NCBI GenBank assembly: GCA_910575245.1
Contig: CAJTEN010000004.1
Span: 62,001 to 126,000, forward strand
DNA from: Clostridia bacterium
Lineage (GTDB): Bacteria > Bacillota > Clostridia > Lachnospirales > Lachnospiraceae
Length of the DNA: 64,000 nt
Direction of reading: 5' to 3'
Shown here: piece after piece, positions 8,843 through 18,685 of the stretch
How the letters are laid out: each line of letters begins with the position of its first letter
How positions within the stretch are numbered: position 1 is the first letter of the stretch
Program-made: the position numbers and the translations under genes
Notes under the pieces: model-generated
The model's database searches: none
Seen by the model: the letters and a program-made list of their open reading frames with translations, nothing else
What the model was told of the DNA's origin: nothing

Positions 8843-9712
8843 ATGTGTGAGAAAAAAAGCATTTTACGGGAAGATTTTAATCCCACTTTCCTTTTCACAT
8901 GGAAGGGAATCCGCAGGGAGGATGAGAAGGACTATCACAAACATGAGCATCTGGAGTTCTGCTATGTCATGTCAGGCAGGGGGCGCCATCGGATCGGGGA
9001 GCGGGTTTTTGAAGTCAGCGAGGGCGATCTGATCCTGATCAACGCCGGGGAATACCATCAGTCTCTGATCGGAGGAAGCGGCAGTACGGTGGTGGAGTTT
9101 TATGTGGGATTGACGGATATCTATCTGGAAGGACAGGAGAAGAATCATCTTCCGGTATTGGAGTCCGATCCTGTGCTGCATACTTCGGGAGAGCTTAAGA
9201 TGAAGCTGAGCAGACTCTGCATTTCCATGGAGGCGGAGAAGGAGATGGGGCGGTTCGGCGGATATTTTATGATGAAGTCTTATGCGGTGCAGATGCTGTT
9301 GTTCTTCTTAAGGGAGCAGGAGCGACCGCGGAATGAGCGGCCTGCGGCACAGTGCTCTTTTGAATCGGCGAACCGGAAATATCTTGTGGAGAAGATCATC
9401 GATTATTTCGAAGAGCACTATGATGAGAAGATTTCCCTGAATCAGATTGCCGGCAACATGTATCTGAGTCCTTTCTATGTATCAAAGATCTTCAAGGCGG
9501 AGACAGGGGAGTCTCCGATCCATGCCCTGATCGAGATACGCATGGAGAAGGCAAGGGAGCTTCTTCTGAAGGAGCCGTCGCTGAGCGTGCAGGAAGTGGC
9601 GGTCAGGGTAGGATATGATGATGCCTACCATTTCAGTAAGCTGTTCAAGAAGAAATTCGGCGTTTCGCCCTCGGCGGTGAGGAAACAGGAGCCGGAAGCA
9701 GGCCGCACATAA
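8843..9712 (+). CDS. AraC-family transcriptional regulator with N-terminal cupin
   Basis: This 289-aa protein starts with a cupin-type sensor (HKHEHLEFCYVMSGRGRH, GDLILINAGEYHQS) and ends with the two helix-turn-helix motifs of AraC regulators (ISLNQIAGNMYLSPFYVSKI, then VQEVAVRVGYDDAYHFSKLF). Such proteins sense a sugar or related small molecule and activate nearby catabolic genes. GGGAGG stands about ten bases before the ATG. It lies between a divergent exporter pair and a YesM/YesN-controlled sugar locus; 37 bases separate it from the kinase gene, suggesting it belongs to the sugar locus. Which promoter it controls is not visible. Confidence 0.93.
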   Translation: MCEKKSILREDFNPTFLFTWKGIRREDEKDYHKHEHLEFCYVMSGRGRHRIGERVFEVSEGDLILINAGEYHQSLIGGSGSTVVEFYVGLTDIYLEGQEKNHLPVLESDPVLHTSGELKMKLSRLCISMEAEKEMGRFGGYFMMKSYAVQMLLFFLREQERPRNERPAAQCSFESANRKYLVEKIIDYFEEHYDEKISLNQIAGNMYLSPFYVSKIFKAETGESPIHALIEIRMEKARELLLKEPSLSVQEVAVRVGYDDAYHFSKLFKKKFGVSPSAVRKQEPEAGRT

Positions 9713-9749
9713 GGGAAAACGGAATCATTGAAATGCTGAAAGGAAGAAT

Positions 9750-11468
9750 ATGCGTTCCACGACAATTAAAGTTCGTTTTATTCAGATGATCTCGGTCAGT
9801 ATCGTCATGTGCCTGGTCCTGATATTTTTAGTCACCGGGTTTTCCTGGAGTATCGCGCAGCGTTCCAGGGAGGTGCAGGCCCTGATGGCGTCCCTGCAGG
9901 ATATGAGCAGCCGGATGGATTTGGAATATAACGATATACTGAAACTGTCCCAGAATATGGTGCCGACCGGGCCGATCGGACAGATCTATGACGAATATCT
10001 GACGGTAACGGACCAATACGACCGTATTAAAAGCTACAGGAATTTCATAAACAGTTTGAATATCGCCATTTTCGGCATGGATGATGTGCTGCTGGCAGCT
10101 TACTATATTCCCAGGGAGGAAGCGGCGGCAGGGCAGGTGTTGTTTGCCAGCTTTACGACAAAGGAGGATTTCGCACCGGAGGATATGCCGGAGTTAGGCA
10201 GGACGGAAGAAATCATTTTTCAGCCGATGCATCAGACATGCAATAATGTTCTGATTAAGGATACCGTCTCTGTCCTAAGGCCGGTTGTTTTCAATAATAA
10301 TGTGCAGGTGAATATTTATCTGGAGATTGAGACCGGGGTTCCGGCCATGCTTCAGGGCAAGGAGGACATAGAGGGAATTTCTTATATTTTTCTGCAGACG
10401 GACCAGGAGGGGAGAGTAATCTACAGTAATTCCGATGTGTTTGCACCGGGAACAGAGGTGACGGCGGACCGGGAAGGAATGATTCAGATGAATCAGTATA
10501 TCGGGGTACAGAAAGAGAGTGAATATGGTTTCTCTTATGTGCTGATGATGCCCGTCCGTGAGTATACGCACCGGAACAACCAGTGGATCATGTGGATTTT
10601 TGTTGTTGTTTTGATTTCCTTTGCGATTCTGGCAGTGGTTTCCTGGTTTCAGATCTGCTTTTTTCAGCATCCGCTTTCGCAGCTGGAGGAGGAGATGAAT
10701 GCTTTTGACGGAAGGGACTTTGCAGACTCTGAGTATGGAGGGAATATTAAGGAATTTGACCGGTTGTTCGGCTCCTTTAACAGGATGAAACAGCAGATCC
10801 ACTCACTGATCTTAAAGAATGAGAAGCAAATGGAAGAAAAAACCATGCTGGAGCTGGAGAAATTAAAATATCAGATAAATCCTCATTTTCTGATGAATGC
10901 CCTCAACACGGTCCGGTGGATGTCGGTTGTGCGGCATGCCGATGACATTACGTCTTATGTGATGCATTTAGGGTATATTCTGTCGTATTCGCTGGGGAAG
11001 ACCGATTATGAGACTACGCTTCGGACAGAGTTGAAGGTGCTGCGCAATTATCTGGAATTGCAGCAGACTACTTATGACTTTGAGTTTGTCATGGATGTGG
11101 AGGAGGGGGAGTATCTGAACCAGCCCTGCGCCCGCTTTCTGCTCCAGCCGGTGGCTGAGAATTCCGTCTGCCACAACATGGACGAATTCGGACATCTGTG
11201 GATCAGAGTGCGGAAGGAAGGAAACAGGATCCATATTTCACTGGAGGATGACGGCAAAGGATTTGCCGCAAACGGCACGGATGATACGGGCCGTAAGGAG
11301 ACCGGACAGCAGAATAAGGGGATCGGTCTCAGATACCTGCAGATGACGTTGGATGCGGTATACGGAAGAGAAGCGGAATTGAGGATAGACAGTGTAGTGG
11401 GAGAAGGGACAACGGTCCATATTGTGATACCGGAGGGGAATGCGTATGTACAAGGTTCTGGTCATTGA
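9750..11468 (+). CDS. YesM-type sensor histidine kinase
   Basis: This 572-aa protein has a membrane helix at about 13-35, an extracellular sensor of about 240 residues, a second helix near 280-303, a HAMP-like linker, and a His-kinase domain of the LytS/YesM class (QINPHFLMNAL, phospho-acceptor about His379) with a C-terminal ATPase (LEDDGKGFAAN, GIGLRYLQMTL). The extracellular sensor suggests detection of an oligosaccharide or a loaded binding protein. AAAGGAAG precedes the ATG. It overlaps the response regulator, forming one unit, and the sugar transporter follows after a terminator. Confidence 0.93.
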   Translation: MRSTTIKVRFIQMISVSIVMCLVLIFLVTGFSWSIAQRSREVQALMASLQDMSSRMDLEYNDILKLSQNMVPTGPIGQIYDEYLTVTDQYDRIKSYRNFINSLNIAIFGMDDVLLAAYYIPREEAAAGQVLFASFTTKEDFAPEDMPELGRTEEIIFQPMHQTCNNVLIKDTVSVLRPVVFNNNVQVNIYLEIETGVPAMLQGKEDIEGISYIFLQTDQEGRVIYSNSDVFAPGTEVTADREGMIQMNQYIGVQKESEYGFSYVLMMPVREYTHRNNQWIMWIFVVVLISFAILAVVSWFQICFFQHPLSQLEEEMNAFDGRDFADSEYGGNIKEFDRLFGSFNRMKQQIHSLILKNEKQMEEKTMLELEKLKYQINPHFLMNALNTVRWMSVVRHADDITSYVMHLGYILSYSLGKTDYETTLRTELKVLRNYLELQQTTYDFEFVMDVEEGEYLNQPCARFLLQPVAENSVCHNMDEFGHLWIRVRKEGNRIHISLEDDGKGFAANGTDDTGRKETGQQNKGIGLRYLQMTLDAVYGREAELRIDSVVGEGTTVHIVIPEGNAYVQGSGH

Positions 11469-12474
11469 TGATGATAAGCTTGCCCGGAAAGGAATCATTT
11501 CCATCGTGCCATGGGCACAGTGTGGCCTGGAAGTGGTGGGGGATGTGGCTAACGGAGCGCTGGCGCTGGAATTTATTGAACGCCATGAGGTGGATCTGGC
11601 AATTGTGGATTTGAATATGCCGGTGTTTTCGGGACTGGATTTTATCAAAGAATGCAGGCAGCGGCGTCCGGAGATCCAGTATGTGGTGCTGACGGCTTAT
11701 GAGAGTTTTGAATATATTCAGCAGGCGCTCAGGCTGGGGGTTCTGGACTATATATCCAAACTGCAGATGGATGAAGAAGACTGCGTGAAACTGTTTCAGC
11801 AGGCGGCCGAGAAGATCAGGCAGCGGCGTCTGCTGCAGCCTCATGGAGGCAGAGACAACACAGATGAGATGAACCGGTGCTGTCAGATGATAGACGAGCT
11901 GCATTGCTTCTATGACAGCGGAAAGATGTCCATACTTCAGAGGACCGTCATGGAAGCGAAATTCCATGAGAGGGAACGATACCGTCTGATGCTTCATATG
12001 CTGCATGTGATAGAGAGGAACTTTTCGGTCAGATTAAAGGAGACGGATTTTGACAGCAACAGAGAGGACTGCGGCTGGCTGACGGAGGAGCGGGAGGCGC
12101 TGGCCAGGGAAGTGAGACGGACGGCGGGCGGAGGGAATATCCAGGCCTCTGTCCTGCTGGCCTGTATCTATATTATGGAGCATCTTGGAGATCGTGAACT
12201 GAGCGCGGAGGCGGTCGGGAATGCGCTTAATATTTCCAGAAGCTATTTCTCCACTTCCTTCAAGCGTTACACCGGCTATTCGATTAATTCCTATATCAGG
12301 AAAGAAAGGGTGGAACTGGCGAAGGAGATCATGAGAGAAGAACCGCACCTGTCTTTCGGGGATGTGGTATACAGAGTGGGATATCTGAATGAGAAGTATT
12401 TTGCAAAGGTGTTTTATGAGAAGGAGGGGATGACTTTTGCGGAATACAGGAGAAAGATGATAGACGGAAAATAA
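11446..12474 (+). CDS. YesN-type response regulator (receiver plus AraC DNA-binding domain)
   Basis: This 342-aa protein has a receiver domain (VIDDDKLAR, phospho-acceptor about Asp55 in IVDLNMP) , a linker, and a C-terminal AraC-type double helix-turn-helix (LSAEAVGNALNISRSYFSTS, then FGDVVYRVGYLNEKYFAKVF). It is the partner of the YesM-type kinase, whose 3' end it overlaps by 23 bases. ATG 11440 is too close to GGAGGGG; ATG 11446 has correct spacing and starts MYKVLVIDDD. The likely target is the promoter of the binding protein and permeases at 12703-16281. Confidence 0.93.
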   Translation: MYKVLVIDDDKLARKGIISIVPWAQCGLEVVGDVANGALALEFIERHEVDLAIVDLNMPVFSGLDFIKECRQRRPEIQYVVLTAYESFEYIQQALRLGVLDYISKLQMDEEDCVKLFQQAAEKIRQRRLLQPHGGRDNTDEMNRCCQMIDELHCFYDSGKMSILQRTVMEAKFHERERYRLMLHMLHVIERNFSVRLKETDFDSNREDCGWLTEEREALAREVRRTAGGGNIQASVLLACIYIMEHLGDRELSAEAVGNALNISRSYFSTSFKRYTGYSINSYIRKERVELAKEIMREEPHLSFGDVVYRVGYLNEKYFAKVFYEKEGMTFAEYRRKMIDGK

Positions 12475-12501
12475 CAGTACAGAAATTTTTACATGTTGGG
12501 A

Positions 12502-12541
12502 GAGATATTTGCTTTGGGAACAGAACAAATGTCTCTTTTTT
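12502..12541 (+). terminator. Intrinsic terminator after the YesM/YesN genes
   Basis: GAGATATTTG (12502-12511) pairs over its whole length, with one wobble, with CAAATGTCTC (12526-12535), followed by six T. It separates the regulatory genes from the transporter operon. Confidence 0.75.
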
Positions 12542-12702
12542 GTGCAAATGTTCTTCGGGAAAAAAATATACAAAATATTTTCAGATAATAAAGAAGGAAA
12601 TGTTTTTATAAAGTGAAATGCTGGAGGGTGTATATTGTGCAAGATGCATATTAAAATAAGGACAGAAACCAAAAAACTATCATGATTAACGGAGGATTAC
12701 AC

Positions 12703-14427
12703 ATGAGAAAGAGAATTGTATCAGCACTATTAACATGTGCCCTGACGATTTCTATGTTGTCCGGATGCGGTTCGGACACGGCGCCGGCTGAAAGCACACC
12801 GCCAGAGGAACAGGAAAGCGACAGCGGCAGCACGCAGGCGGTGACGGCGGAGCCCTCGGACGAGGTGGCGTTCCAGAAGTTTCCGGAGGTTGTGGAGGTG
12901 CATGTCGGACAAGGGGTCAGTACCACGGATTCGCTTCCGGCCGGACTCAGCGTTGACAATAATCAGTATACGGATTATCTGCTGGAAAAGTACAATATCA
13001 AAGTGGTAGTGGACTGGACGGCGGCTAACGGCAACGATTATAACCAGAAAGTGGCGCTCTGCATCGCAAGTAATACGCTGCCGGATGCTATGGTGGTTAA
13101 CAGAGAATATCTGGTCAAGGCGGCCAAGAGTGGACAGCTGTACGATCTGACTGATCTGTTCCAGCAGATGCAGTCTCCGCAGGTGAAGGAAGTCATGGAC
13201 TCCACGGACGGTGAGGCAATCAGGGAGTCCAGTGTGGACGGCAGACAGTATGCCATTCCGGCAACAGAGGTAGAGACCGGAAGCATCCAGACAGTAAGTG
13301 TCAGACAGGACTGGCTGGATGAATGCGGACTGGAGGCTCCGAAGACGCTGGCGGATATCGAGAACATTGCGAAGGTATTTATGGAGAAGAAACCGGCAGG
13401 GGAAGATACCATAGCGATTGCGGGCCCTGATAAGAATACAAGCCTCTATCCTTCCTTCCAGGACACAGGTGCTACAACAGGCGGGTTTGAGGCGGTTTTC
13501 TCCGCAAGAGACGCGTATCCGGGACTGTTCTTAAAGGATGAAAGCGGAAATGTCTCCTATGGAACGGATACGGCTGCGGTCAGGGAGACCCTGGAATTTC
13601 TGGCAGACTGGTATGCGAAGGGCTATATCGATCCTGAAATGGGGACAAGGGATTCTACGGTGGAACTGATTAATTCCGGTAAGGTCGGCATGTTCTTCGG
13701 AGCATGGTGGGTACCGGGTTACGGGATCGGTGATGCTTACCGGAACGAACCGGATGCCAATTGGCAGTCCTATCCGGTACTGACAGATGACGGAAAGTAC
13801 AATGTGAGAACCGGGTCGGTAACAAGCGGTTACTGCGTGATCAGAAAGGATGCTTCCGAGGACGTGGCTAAGGCAGTCATCATTATGGCCAATGCGCTGC
13901 TGCGTGATGAGAATACCTTCGATGTATCCGAGCAGCCTCTGAATTTCTGGCCGATCAGAACGCTGATGGCTCCGGCTGACGAATGCGAGTATACGTATCA
14001 TGAGTTATACAACATCCTGGACGGAAAGACAACGCCGGAGGATTATCAGGGCATAACAAGCGCCTATAAGCTGCTGGCCAGTGATGTTGCGGTTGTAAAG
14101 GAAACGGTTCCGGGCTACGAGAGCGGAAGACAGCTTTCCGTATCGGATTTCAGCATGGATAATTTCGGTAATTTCCAGAGAATGTACTCTCTGTTAGTCG
14201 GGGACAGGCCGTATTCCACGACACCGGTAGACAAGAAGGTGAAGAGCTGTATTTTCAGCCAGACACCGACGATGGAGTCCAAGTGGGCGAACCTGCTCTC
14301 CATGGAAAAGGAGATGACAATGAAAGTGGTAACCGGAAAATCGGATATCAGCGCTTATGATGAATTCATTGAAAACTGGATGGCAGAGGGCGGCGAGACG
14401 ATTCTGCAAGAGGTAGCCGAGTACTGA
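12703..14427 (+). CDS. Extracellular solute-binding lipoprotein for an oligosaccharide ABC transporter (LplA-like)
   Basis: This 574-aa protein begins with a lipoprotein signal (basic MRKR, hydrophobic stretch, lipobox MLSGC near residue 22), then a Ser/Glu-rich tether and a long periplasmic-type binding domain with an aromatic-rich fold (GKVGMFFGAWWVPGYG). The size and the partner permeases are typical of LplA/YtcQ-type oligosaccharide-binding proteins of Clostridia. ATG 12703 is chosen because GGAGGATTACAC precedes it. It is the first gene of the operon with permeases at 14449 and 15397. Expected to be anchored outside the membrane; the ligand may be the substrate of the GH31 enzyme at 16469. 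Confidence 0.93.
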   Translation: MRKRIVSALLTCALTISMLSGCGSDTAPAESTPPEEQESDSGSTQAVTAEPSDEVAFQKFPEVVEVHVGQGVSTTDSLPAGLSVDNNQYTDYLLEKYNIKVVVDWTAANGNDYNQKVALCIASNTLPDAMVVNREYLVKAAKSGQLYDLTDLFQQMQSPQVKEVMDSTDGEAIRESSVDGRQYAIPATEVETGSIQTVSVRQDWLDECGLEAPKTLADIENIAKVFMEKKPAGEDTIAIAGPDKNTSLYPSFQDTGATTGGFEAVFSARDAYPGLFLKDESGNVSYGTDTAAVRETLEFLADWYAKGYIDPEMGTRDSTVELINSGKVGMFFGAWWVPGYGIGDAYRNEPDANWQSYPVLTDDGKYNVRTGSVTSGYCVIRKDASEDVAKAVIIMANALLRDENTFDVSEQPLNFWPIRTLMAPADECEYTYHELYNILDGKTTPEDYQGITSAYKLLASDVAVVKETVPGYESGRQLSVSDFSMDNFGNFQRMYSLLVGDRPYSTTPVDKKVKSCIFSQTPTMESKWANLLSMEKEMTMKVVTGKSDISAYDEFIENWMAEGGETILQEVAEY

Positions 14428-14448
14428 TAAGAGCATGGAGGGGATCTG

Positions 14449-15375
14449 ATGAAAAGACAAGGCGTTTCCTTTACAATTGCAAAAAAGCGCAACACCAGGA
14501 CCGTGCTGAGTTATCATGCCATGATCCTGGTCGGGATGGTGTGGCTGATCCTGTTTAATATCGTGCCGATGTTCGGCATTGTGATGGCATTTCAGGATTA
14601 TAACCCGGTTCTTGGTTTTACAGGGTCAAAGTTTACAGGGCTGGAGAACTTCCGCTATCTGTTCTCCATGAGCGACAGCAGGCGGGTCATAGTCAATACG
14701 GTCATTATTGCCGTGTCCAAGCTGGTCCTGAATATTCTGGTTCCGCTGGCCTTTGCGCTGCTTCTCAACGAAGTGAGGCAGCTGAAATTCAAACGGGTTG
14801 TTCAGACTATGGTTTATCTGCCCCATTTTCTGTCATGGGTTATCCTGGCAAGTGTTTTGCTGGAAATCTTTGGGTATAAGGGCGTGTTCAATACCGTTTT
14901 GTCCCTGTTTGGTGCGGAGCCTAAGATCTGGTTTTCCGAAGAGTCTTATTTCCGTCAGATGATCATCTTCTCGGATGTGTGGAAAGAATTCGGTTATAAC
15001 GCGGTTATTTTCCTGGCGGCACTGACCGGTATCAGTCAGGATATGTATGAAGCTGCATCCATCGACGGGTGCAGCAGATGGAAGGCAGTGTGGTATATCA
15101 CACTGCCGGGAATCGCATCCACAATCGTGGTGGTGGCGATCCTCGGCCTTGGCAATGTACTGAACGCCGGCTTCGACCAGGTGTTTAACCTTTACAGCCC
15201 GCTGGTATATTCCACCGGTGATATTCTGGATACCTGGGTATACAGGATCGGTCTGTTAAACGTACAGTTCTCGCTGGCCACGGCGGCAGGACTTTTTAAG
15301 TCAGCCATCAGCTTTGTACTGATTGTCATATCTTATATCGTTGCCTATAAGGCGGCGGATTACAAGATATTCTAA
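14449..15375 (+). CDS. Sugar ABC transporter permease, LplB type
   Basis: This 308-aa protein has about six membrane helices and the EAA loop EAASIDGCSRWKAVWYITLP that docks to the ATPase. The N-terminal stretch IVPMFGIVMAFQDYNP is typical of LplB/YtePlike permeases. GGAGGGGATCTG precedes the start. It lies 21 bases after the binding protein and 21 before the second permease. No ATPase gene follows, so a shared MsmK-type ATPase encoded elsewhere is expected. Confidence 0.93.
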   Translation: MKRQGVSFTIAKKRNTRTVLSYHAMILVGMVWLILFNIVPMFGIVMAFQDYNPVLGFTGSKFTGLENFRYLFSMSDSRRVIVNTVIIAVSKLVLNILVPLAFALLLNEVRQLKFKRVVQTMVYLPHFLSWVILASVLLEIFGYKGVFNTVLSLFGAEPKIWFSEESYFRQMIIFSDVWKEFGYNAVIFLAALTGISQDMYEAASIDGCSRWKAVWYITLPGIASTIVVVAILGLGNVLNAGFDQVFNLYSPLVYSTGDILDTWVYRIGLLNVQFSLATAAGLFKSAISFVLIVISYIVAYKAADYKIF

Positions 15376-15396
15376 GCGGGTAAAGGAGAAAAGGTT

Positions 15397-16281
15397 ATGG
15401 TTCGAAGTAAATCATTGGGAAGTAAGATATTTGATGTATTTAATACGATTTTGATGACTGTGCTGGCGTTATCCTGTATTTATCCGCTCTGGTATGCATT
15501 CTGTCTGTCGATTTCCAGTAAGTCGGCGGCCAATTCAGGAATGGTCACCTTCTATCCGGTGGGATTTTCCATGGCGTCTTATCAGCAGATTATGGGGGAT
15601 GCACAGTTCTTCCGCTCCTTCCTGATCTCGACAGGGCGGACTGTATTAGGCACGGCCTTTACTATACTGGTGCTGGTCATATTCGCTTATCCGCTGTCGA
15701 AACCGGCTTCGGAGTACCGTCCAAGAAATGTGATTATGTGGATCGTCATTTTCTGTATGCTTTTCAACGGAGGTACAATTCCATGGTACATAACTATGGT
15801 AAAATATCATATGATAAACAGTATGGTGGGACTGATTCTCTGCGGCGGTGTTCCTGTGTTTAATCTGATCCTGCTGGTGAACTTTTACCGCAGCCTGCCC
15901 AGGGAGCTGATCGAGGCAGCCAGGGTGGACGGCGCCGGGGAATGGAGGACACTGTTCCGGATTGTGGTGCCCTGTGCGGTACCGGTACTGGCAACATTGG
16001 TACTTTTCACCAGCGTAGGATACTGGAATGAGTTCTTTCAGGGGTTGGTATTATCCAGTGGGGAACGGTATTATCCGCTGCAGACTTATATCAAACAGAT
16101 GGTGGTGAATGTACAGACAACCAACCTGTCCATGGATCAGATTGAGACTATGGATAAGCTGTCCAATAAGTCGCTGGATGCGGCCAAGGTATTTATCTCC
16201 ATGCTGCCTATGCTGGTAGTGTATCCGTTCCTGCAGAGATATTTCGTGAACGGCATCATGCTGGGGGCGGTGAAAGAGTAG
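15397..16281 (+). CDS. Sugar ABC transporter permease, LplC/YtcP type
   Basis: This 294-aa protein is the second membrane subunit: an N-terminal helix (ILMTVLALSCIYPLWYAFCL), about six segments in all, and the EAA loop EAARVDGAGEWRTLFRIVVP. The ending FVNGIMLGAVKE is characteristic of the family. AAAGGAGAAAAGGTT precedes the ATG. It works with the permease at 14449 and the binding protein at 12703. A 187-base spacer with hairpins separates it from the GH31 gene. Confidence 0.93.
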   Translation: MVRSKSLGSKIFDVFNTILMTVLALSCIYPLWYAFCLSISSKSAANSGMVTFYPVGFSMASYQQIMGDAQFFRSFLISTGRTVLGTAFTILVLVIFAYPLSKPASEYRPRNVIMWIVIFCMLFNGGTIPWYITMVKYHMINSMVGLILCGGVPVFNLILLVNFYRSLPRELIEAARVDGAGEWRTLFRIVVPCAVPVLATLVLFTSVGYWNEFFQGLVLSSGERYYPLQTYIKQMVVNVQTTNLSMDQIETMDKLSNKSLDAAKVFISMLPMLVVYPFLQRYFVNGIMLGAVKE

Positions 16282-16468
16282 TTATAGCTTGAAAAGAGGG
16301 ACCATGTGTACTATGCTGTGAGCAGGGCAGTGCGGTGAAGTGCTGTCCTGCATGAGGGTTTATGCCTGCTGTGTTGGAGCATGGACAGGCACAAGTGCAA
16401 TAAGAAAACTTACGTGACAGCTCTGCGCACGTGCTGTGCTGAGCGTACATGAGAAAGGTATGGATGTG
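16282..16468 (+). other. Intercistronic spacer with strong hairpin
   Basis: Between the second permease and the GH31 gene there is no coding frame. The segment about 16322-16351 folds as GCAGGGCAG, loop, CTGTCCTGC. Its loop (TGCGGTGAAG) is also found in each unit of the tandem array at 31209-31665. There is no T run, so it is not a clear terminator; it may stabilise or process the operon mRNA. Confidence 0.45.
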
Positions 16469-18481
16469 ATGTTGAGATTTATGGAAGAGAAAGACGGGAA
16501 ACTGATATTCCGTGAAAACGGAGAAACTGTTCTTGTGGAATCCTGGGGTGAAGACAGTATCCGTGTGAGAAGCTGTATGCTGGGAGAGATTCAGGACAGG
16601 AACGCGGCGTTGCTCACTCCGGAAGGCGAAGCGGCAGAGGTTAAGATCCGGATTGAGGAGGACGGCACGGAAGCGGAACTGCAGAACGGAAAGATCAAGG
16701 CGATATTGAAAGTACAGGCATGGGGAAAGAAGCTGCAGATCACATTCCTGAATCAGAAAGATGAGATTTTGCTGCAGGAGATCGCTGATGGAGGCGCACT
16801 GACTTTAAACGCCAGACAGTATAAGCCCCTGCCAGGCGGTACCTATAGGCTGAAGGCAAGTTTTGTATCCGATCCGGAGGAGAAGATTTACGGAATGGGG
16901 CAGTATCAGCAGGAAAGGATGAATCTGAAAGGATGCAATCTGGAACTGGCCCACCGCAATTCCCAGGCCAGTATTCCATTCTATGTATCCAGCCTGGGTT
17001 ATGGTTTCCTGTGGAATAATGCGGCGATCGGGGAGGTGCATTTCGGCCTGAATACGACGGAGTGGATTGCGGAAGCTGCACCTCAGCTGGATTACTGGAT
17101 CACGGCGGGAGACACCCCGGCTCAGGTGGAAGAGCATTATGCCAGCGCAACAGGCAAGGCGCCGATGATGCCGGAATATGGTCTTGGATTCTGGCAGTGC
17201 AAATTACGCTACTATAATCAGCAGCAGGTGATCGATGTGGCTTCCGAGTATCACAGGCGCGGCATTCCGCTGGATGTGTTTGTAATCGACTATTATCACT
17301 GGCCCCGCTGCGGTGACTACCATTTTGATGAGGAGTATTTCCCGAATCCGAAGGAAATGATAGATAAGCTTCATGAGATGGGAATCGAGACCATGGTGTC
17401 TGTCTGGCCCCAGGTGGACTGGCGCAGTGAGAATTATGAATACTTAAAGCAGCAGGGTATGTTAGTGAGAAGCAACAGAGGCGTGGATGTGCAGATGATT
17501 TTCCATGGAAACAATGTGTTCATCGATCCTACCAATCCGCGTACCAGAGATTATGTATGGGGACTGATTAAGAAGAATTATGCCGATCTGGGGATCAAAA
17601 CTTTCTGGCTGGACGAGGCGGAACCAGAGTTCACAGGATATGATTATGAGTGTTACCGGTATCATGAGGGCGAGGTTCTGGAAGTGGGCAATAAGTATCC
17701 GCGGGAGTATTCCAGAATGTTCTATGAGGGTCAGGCGGCATCGGGACAGAGCGATATCGTGAATCTGGTGCGCTGTGCCTGGGCAGGCAGCCAGAGGTAT
17801 GGTGCGCTGGTGTGGTCGGGAGATATTTTCTCTACTTATGAGGATTTCCGGAAACAGATCTGTGCGGGGCTTCACATGGGACTTGCTGGTATTCCGTGGT
17901 GGACTACGGATATCGGAGGATTCCACGGCGGGGTGACGGAGGATCCTGATTTTCAGGAACTTCTGATCCGTTGGTTCCAGTTCGGCTCCTTCTGCCCGGT
18001 GATGAGACTGCACGGCAACCGCCTTCCCAGAGAGCAGATCTTTGCCAGGGATGGGGAAGAGAGAGAAGGAACCGGTGCGGACAATGAGATCTGGAGTTAC
18101 GGGGAAGAAAATTATCGGATCATGAAGAAATTTATCGAGATTCGTGAGATGATGCGGGATTATACCAGAAGCATGATGAAAGAAGCACATGAGAAAGGGA
18201 CGCCCGTGATGAGGACACTGTTCTATGAGTTTCCGGAGGATCAGGCTGCCTGGGATGTTACGGACTCCTATCTGTTCGGCAGCGATATTCTGGTGGCGCC
18301 GATCGTGTACCCGAAGGCGGTAAGCCGTATGGTTTATCTGCCGAAGGGAGCCAGGTGGGTTCATGCCGGAACCGGTACAGAGTATGAGGGAGGACAAAGT
18401 GTGGAAATCGATGCGCCGATTGACACCCTTCCTGTATTCTTAAGAGACGGGAAGCAGGAATATCTGATCGGGAAGATTTAA
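16469..18481 (+). CDS. Glycoside hydrolase family 31 (alpha-xylosidase/alpha-glucosidase type)
   Basis: This 670-aa cytoplasmic enzyme has the GH31 layout: an N-terminal beta-sandwich (to about residue 250), a TIM barrel with the nucleophile in FWLDEAEPEF (about Asp382) and the acid/base in WSGDIFSTYEDFRKQ (about Asp452), and C-terminal beta domains. It has no signal peptide, so it acts on oligosaccharides brought in by the transporter just upstream. The FWLDEAEP motif is shared by alpha-xylosidases (YicI-like) and related enzymes, so exact substrate is open. ATG 16469 has GAAAGG at suitable spacing; ATGs at 16436 and 16460 are alternatives. It closes the YesMN-linked locus. Confidence 0.9.
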   Translation: MLRFMEEKDGKLIFRENGETVLVESWGEDSIRVRSCMLGEIQDRNAALLTPEGEAAEVKIRIEEDGTEAELQNGKIKAILKVQAWGKKLQITFLNQKDEILLQEIADGGALTLNARQYKPLPGGTYRLKASFVSDPEEKIYGMGQYQQERMNLKGCNLELAHRNSQASIPFYVSSLGYGFLWNNAAIGEVHFGLNTTEWIAEAAPQLDYWITAGDTPAQVEEHYASATGKAPMMPEYGLGFWQCKLRYYNQQQVIDVASEYHRRGIPLDVFVIDYYHWPRCGDYHFDEEYFPNPKEMIDKLHEMGIETMVSVWPQVDWRSENYEYLKQQGMLVRSNRGVDVQMIFHGNNVFIDPTNPRTRDYVWGLIKKNYADLGIKTFWLDEAEPEFTGYDYECYRYHEGEVLEVGNKYPREYSRMFYEGQAASGQSDIVNLVRCAWAGSQRYGALVWSGDIFSTYEDFRKQICAGLHMGLAGIPWWTTDIGGFHGGVTEDPDFQELLIRWFQFGSFCPVMRLHGNRLPREQIFARDGEEREGTGADNEIWSYGEENYRIMKKFIEIREMMRDYTRSMMKEAHEKGTPVMRTLFYEFPEDQAAWDVTDSYLFGSDILVAPIVYPKAVSRMVYLPKGARWVHAGTGTEYEGGQSVEIDAPIDTLPVFLRDGKQEYLIGKI

Positions 18482-18631
18482 TACCCTTCTTTTTAAGCGT
18501 TCTGGAAAAGGAGGCAAAGATAGACAACATGTATGCTTACGTCGGGGCATTCTCAACATAAGTTATGATCCTGACAAGCAAAAGTTTTGCGGGGAAAACG
18601 ATAAAACGTTTATAAATTTTAAAAAATTATA

Positions 18632-18685
18632 TTGACATAACAAGGTGCTTCTTTTATAATTTAATCAATTTAAAAGAAGTACCTT
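18632..18685 (+). promoter_or_regulatory. Consensus promoter overlapped by a 15-bp inverted repeat
   Basis: TTGACA (18632-18637), 17 bp, TATAAT (18655-18660): a near-ideal sigma-A promoter. AAGGTGCTTCTTTTA (18642-18656) is repeated in inverse as TAAAAGAAGTACCTT (18671-18685) with one mismatch and a 14-base gap, covering the spacer, -10 and transcription start. This could be an operator or a 5' hairpin. It points at the Rpn-type gene at 18853; the rest of the 371-base gap shows nothing else. Confidence 0.7.
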
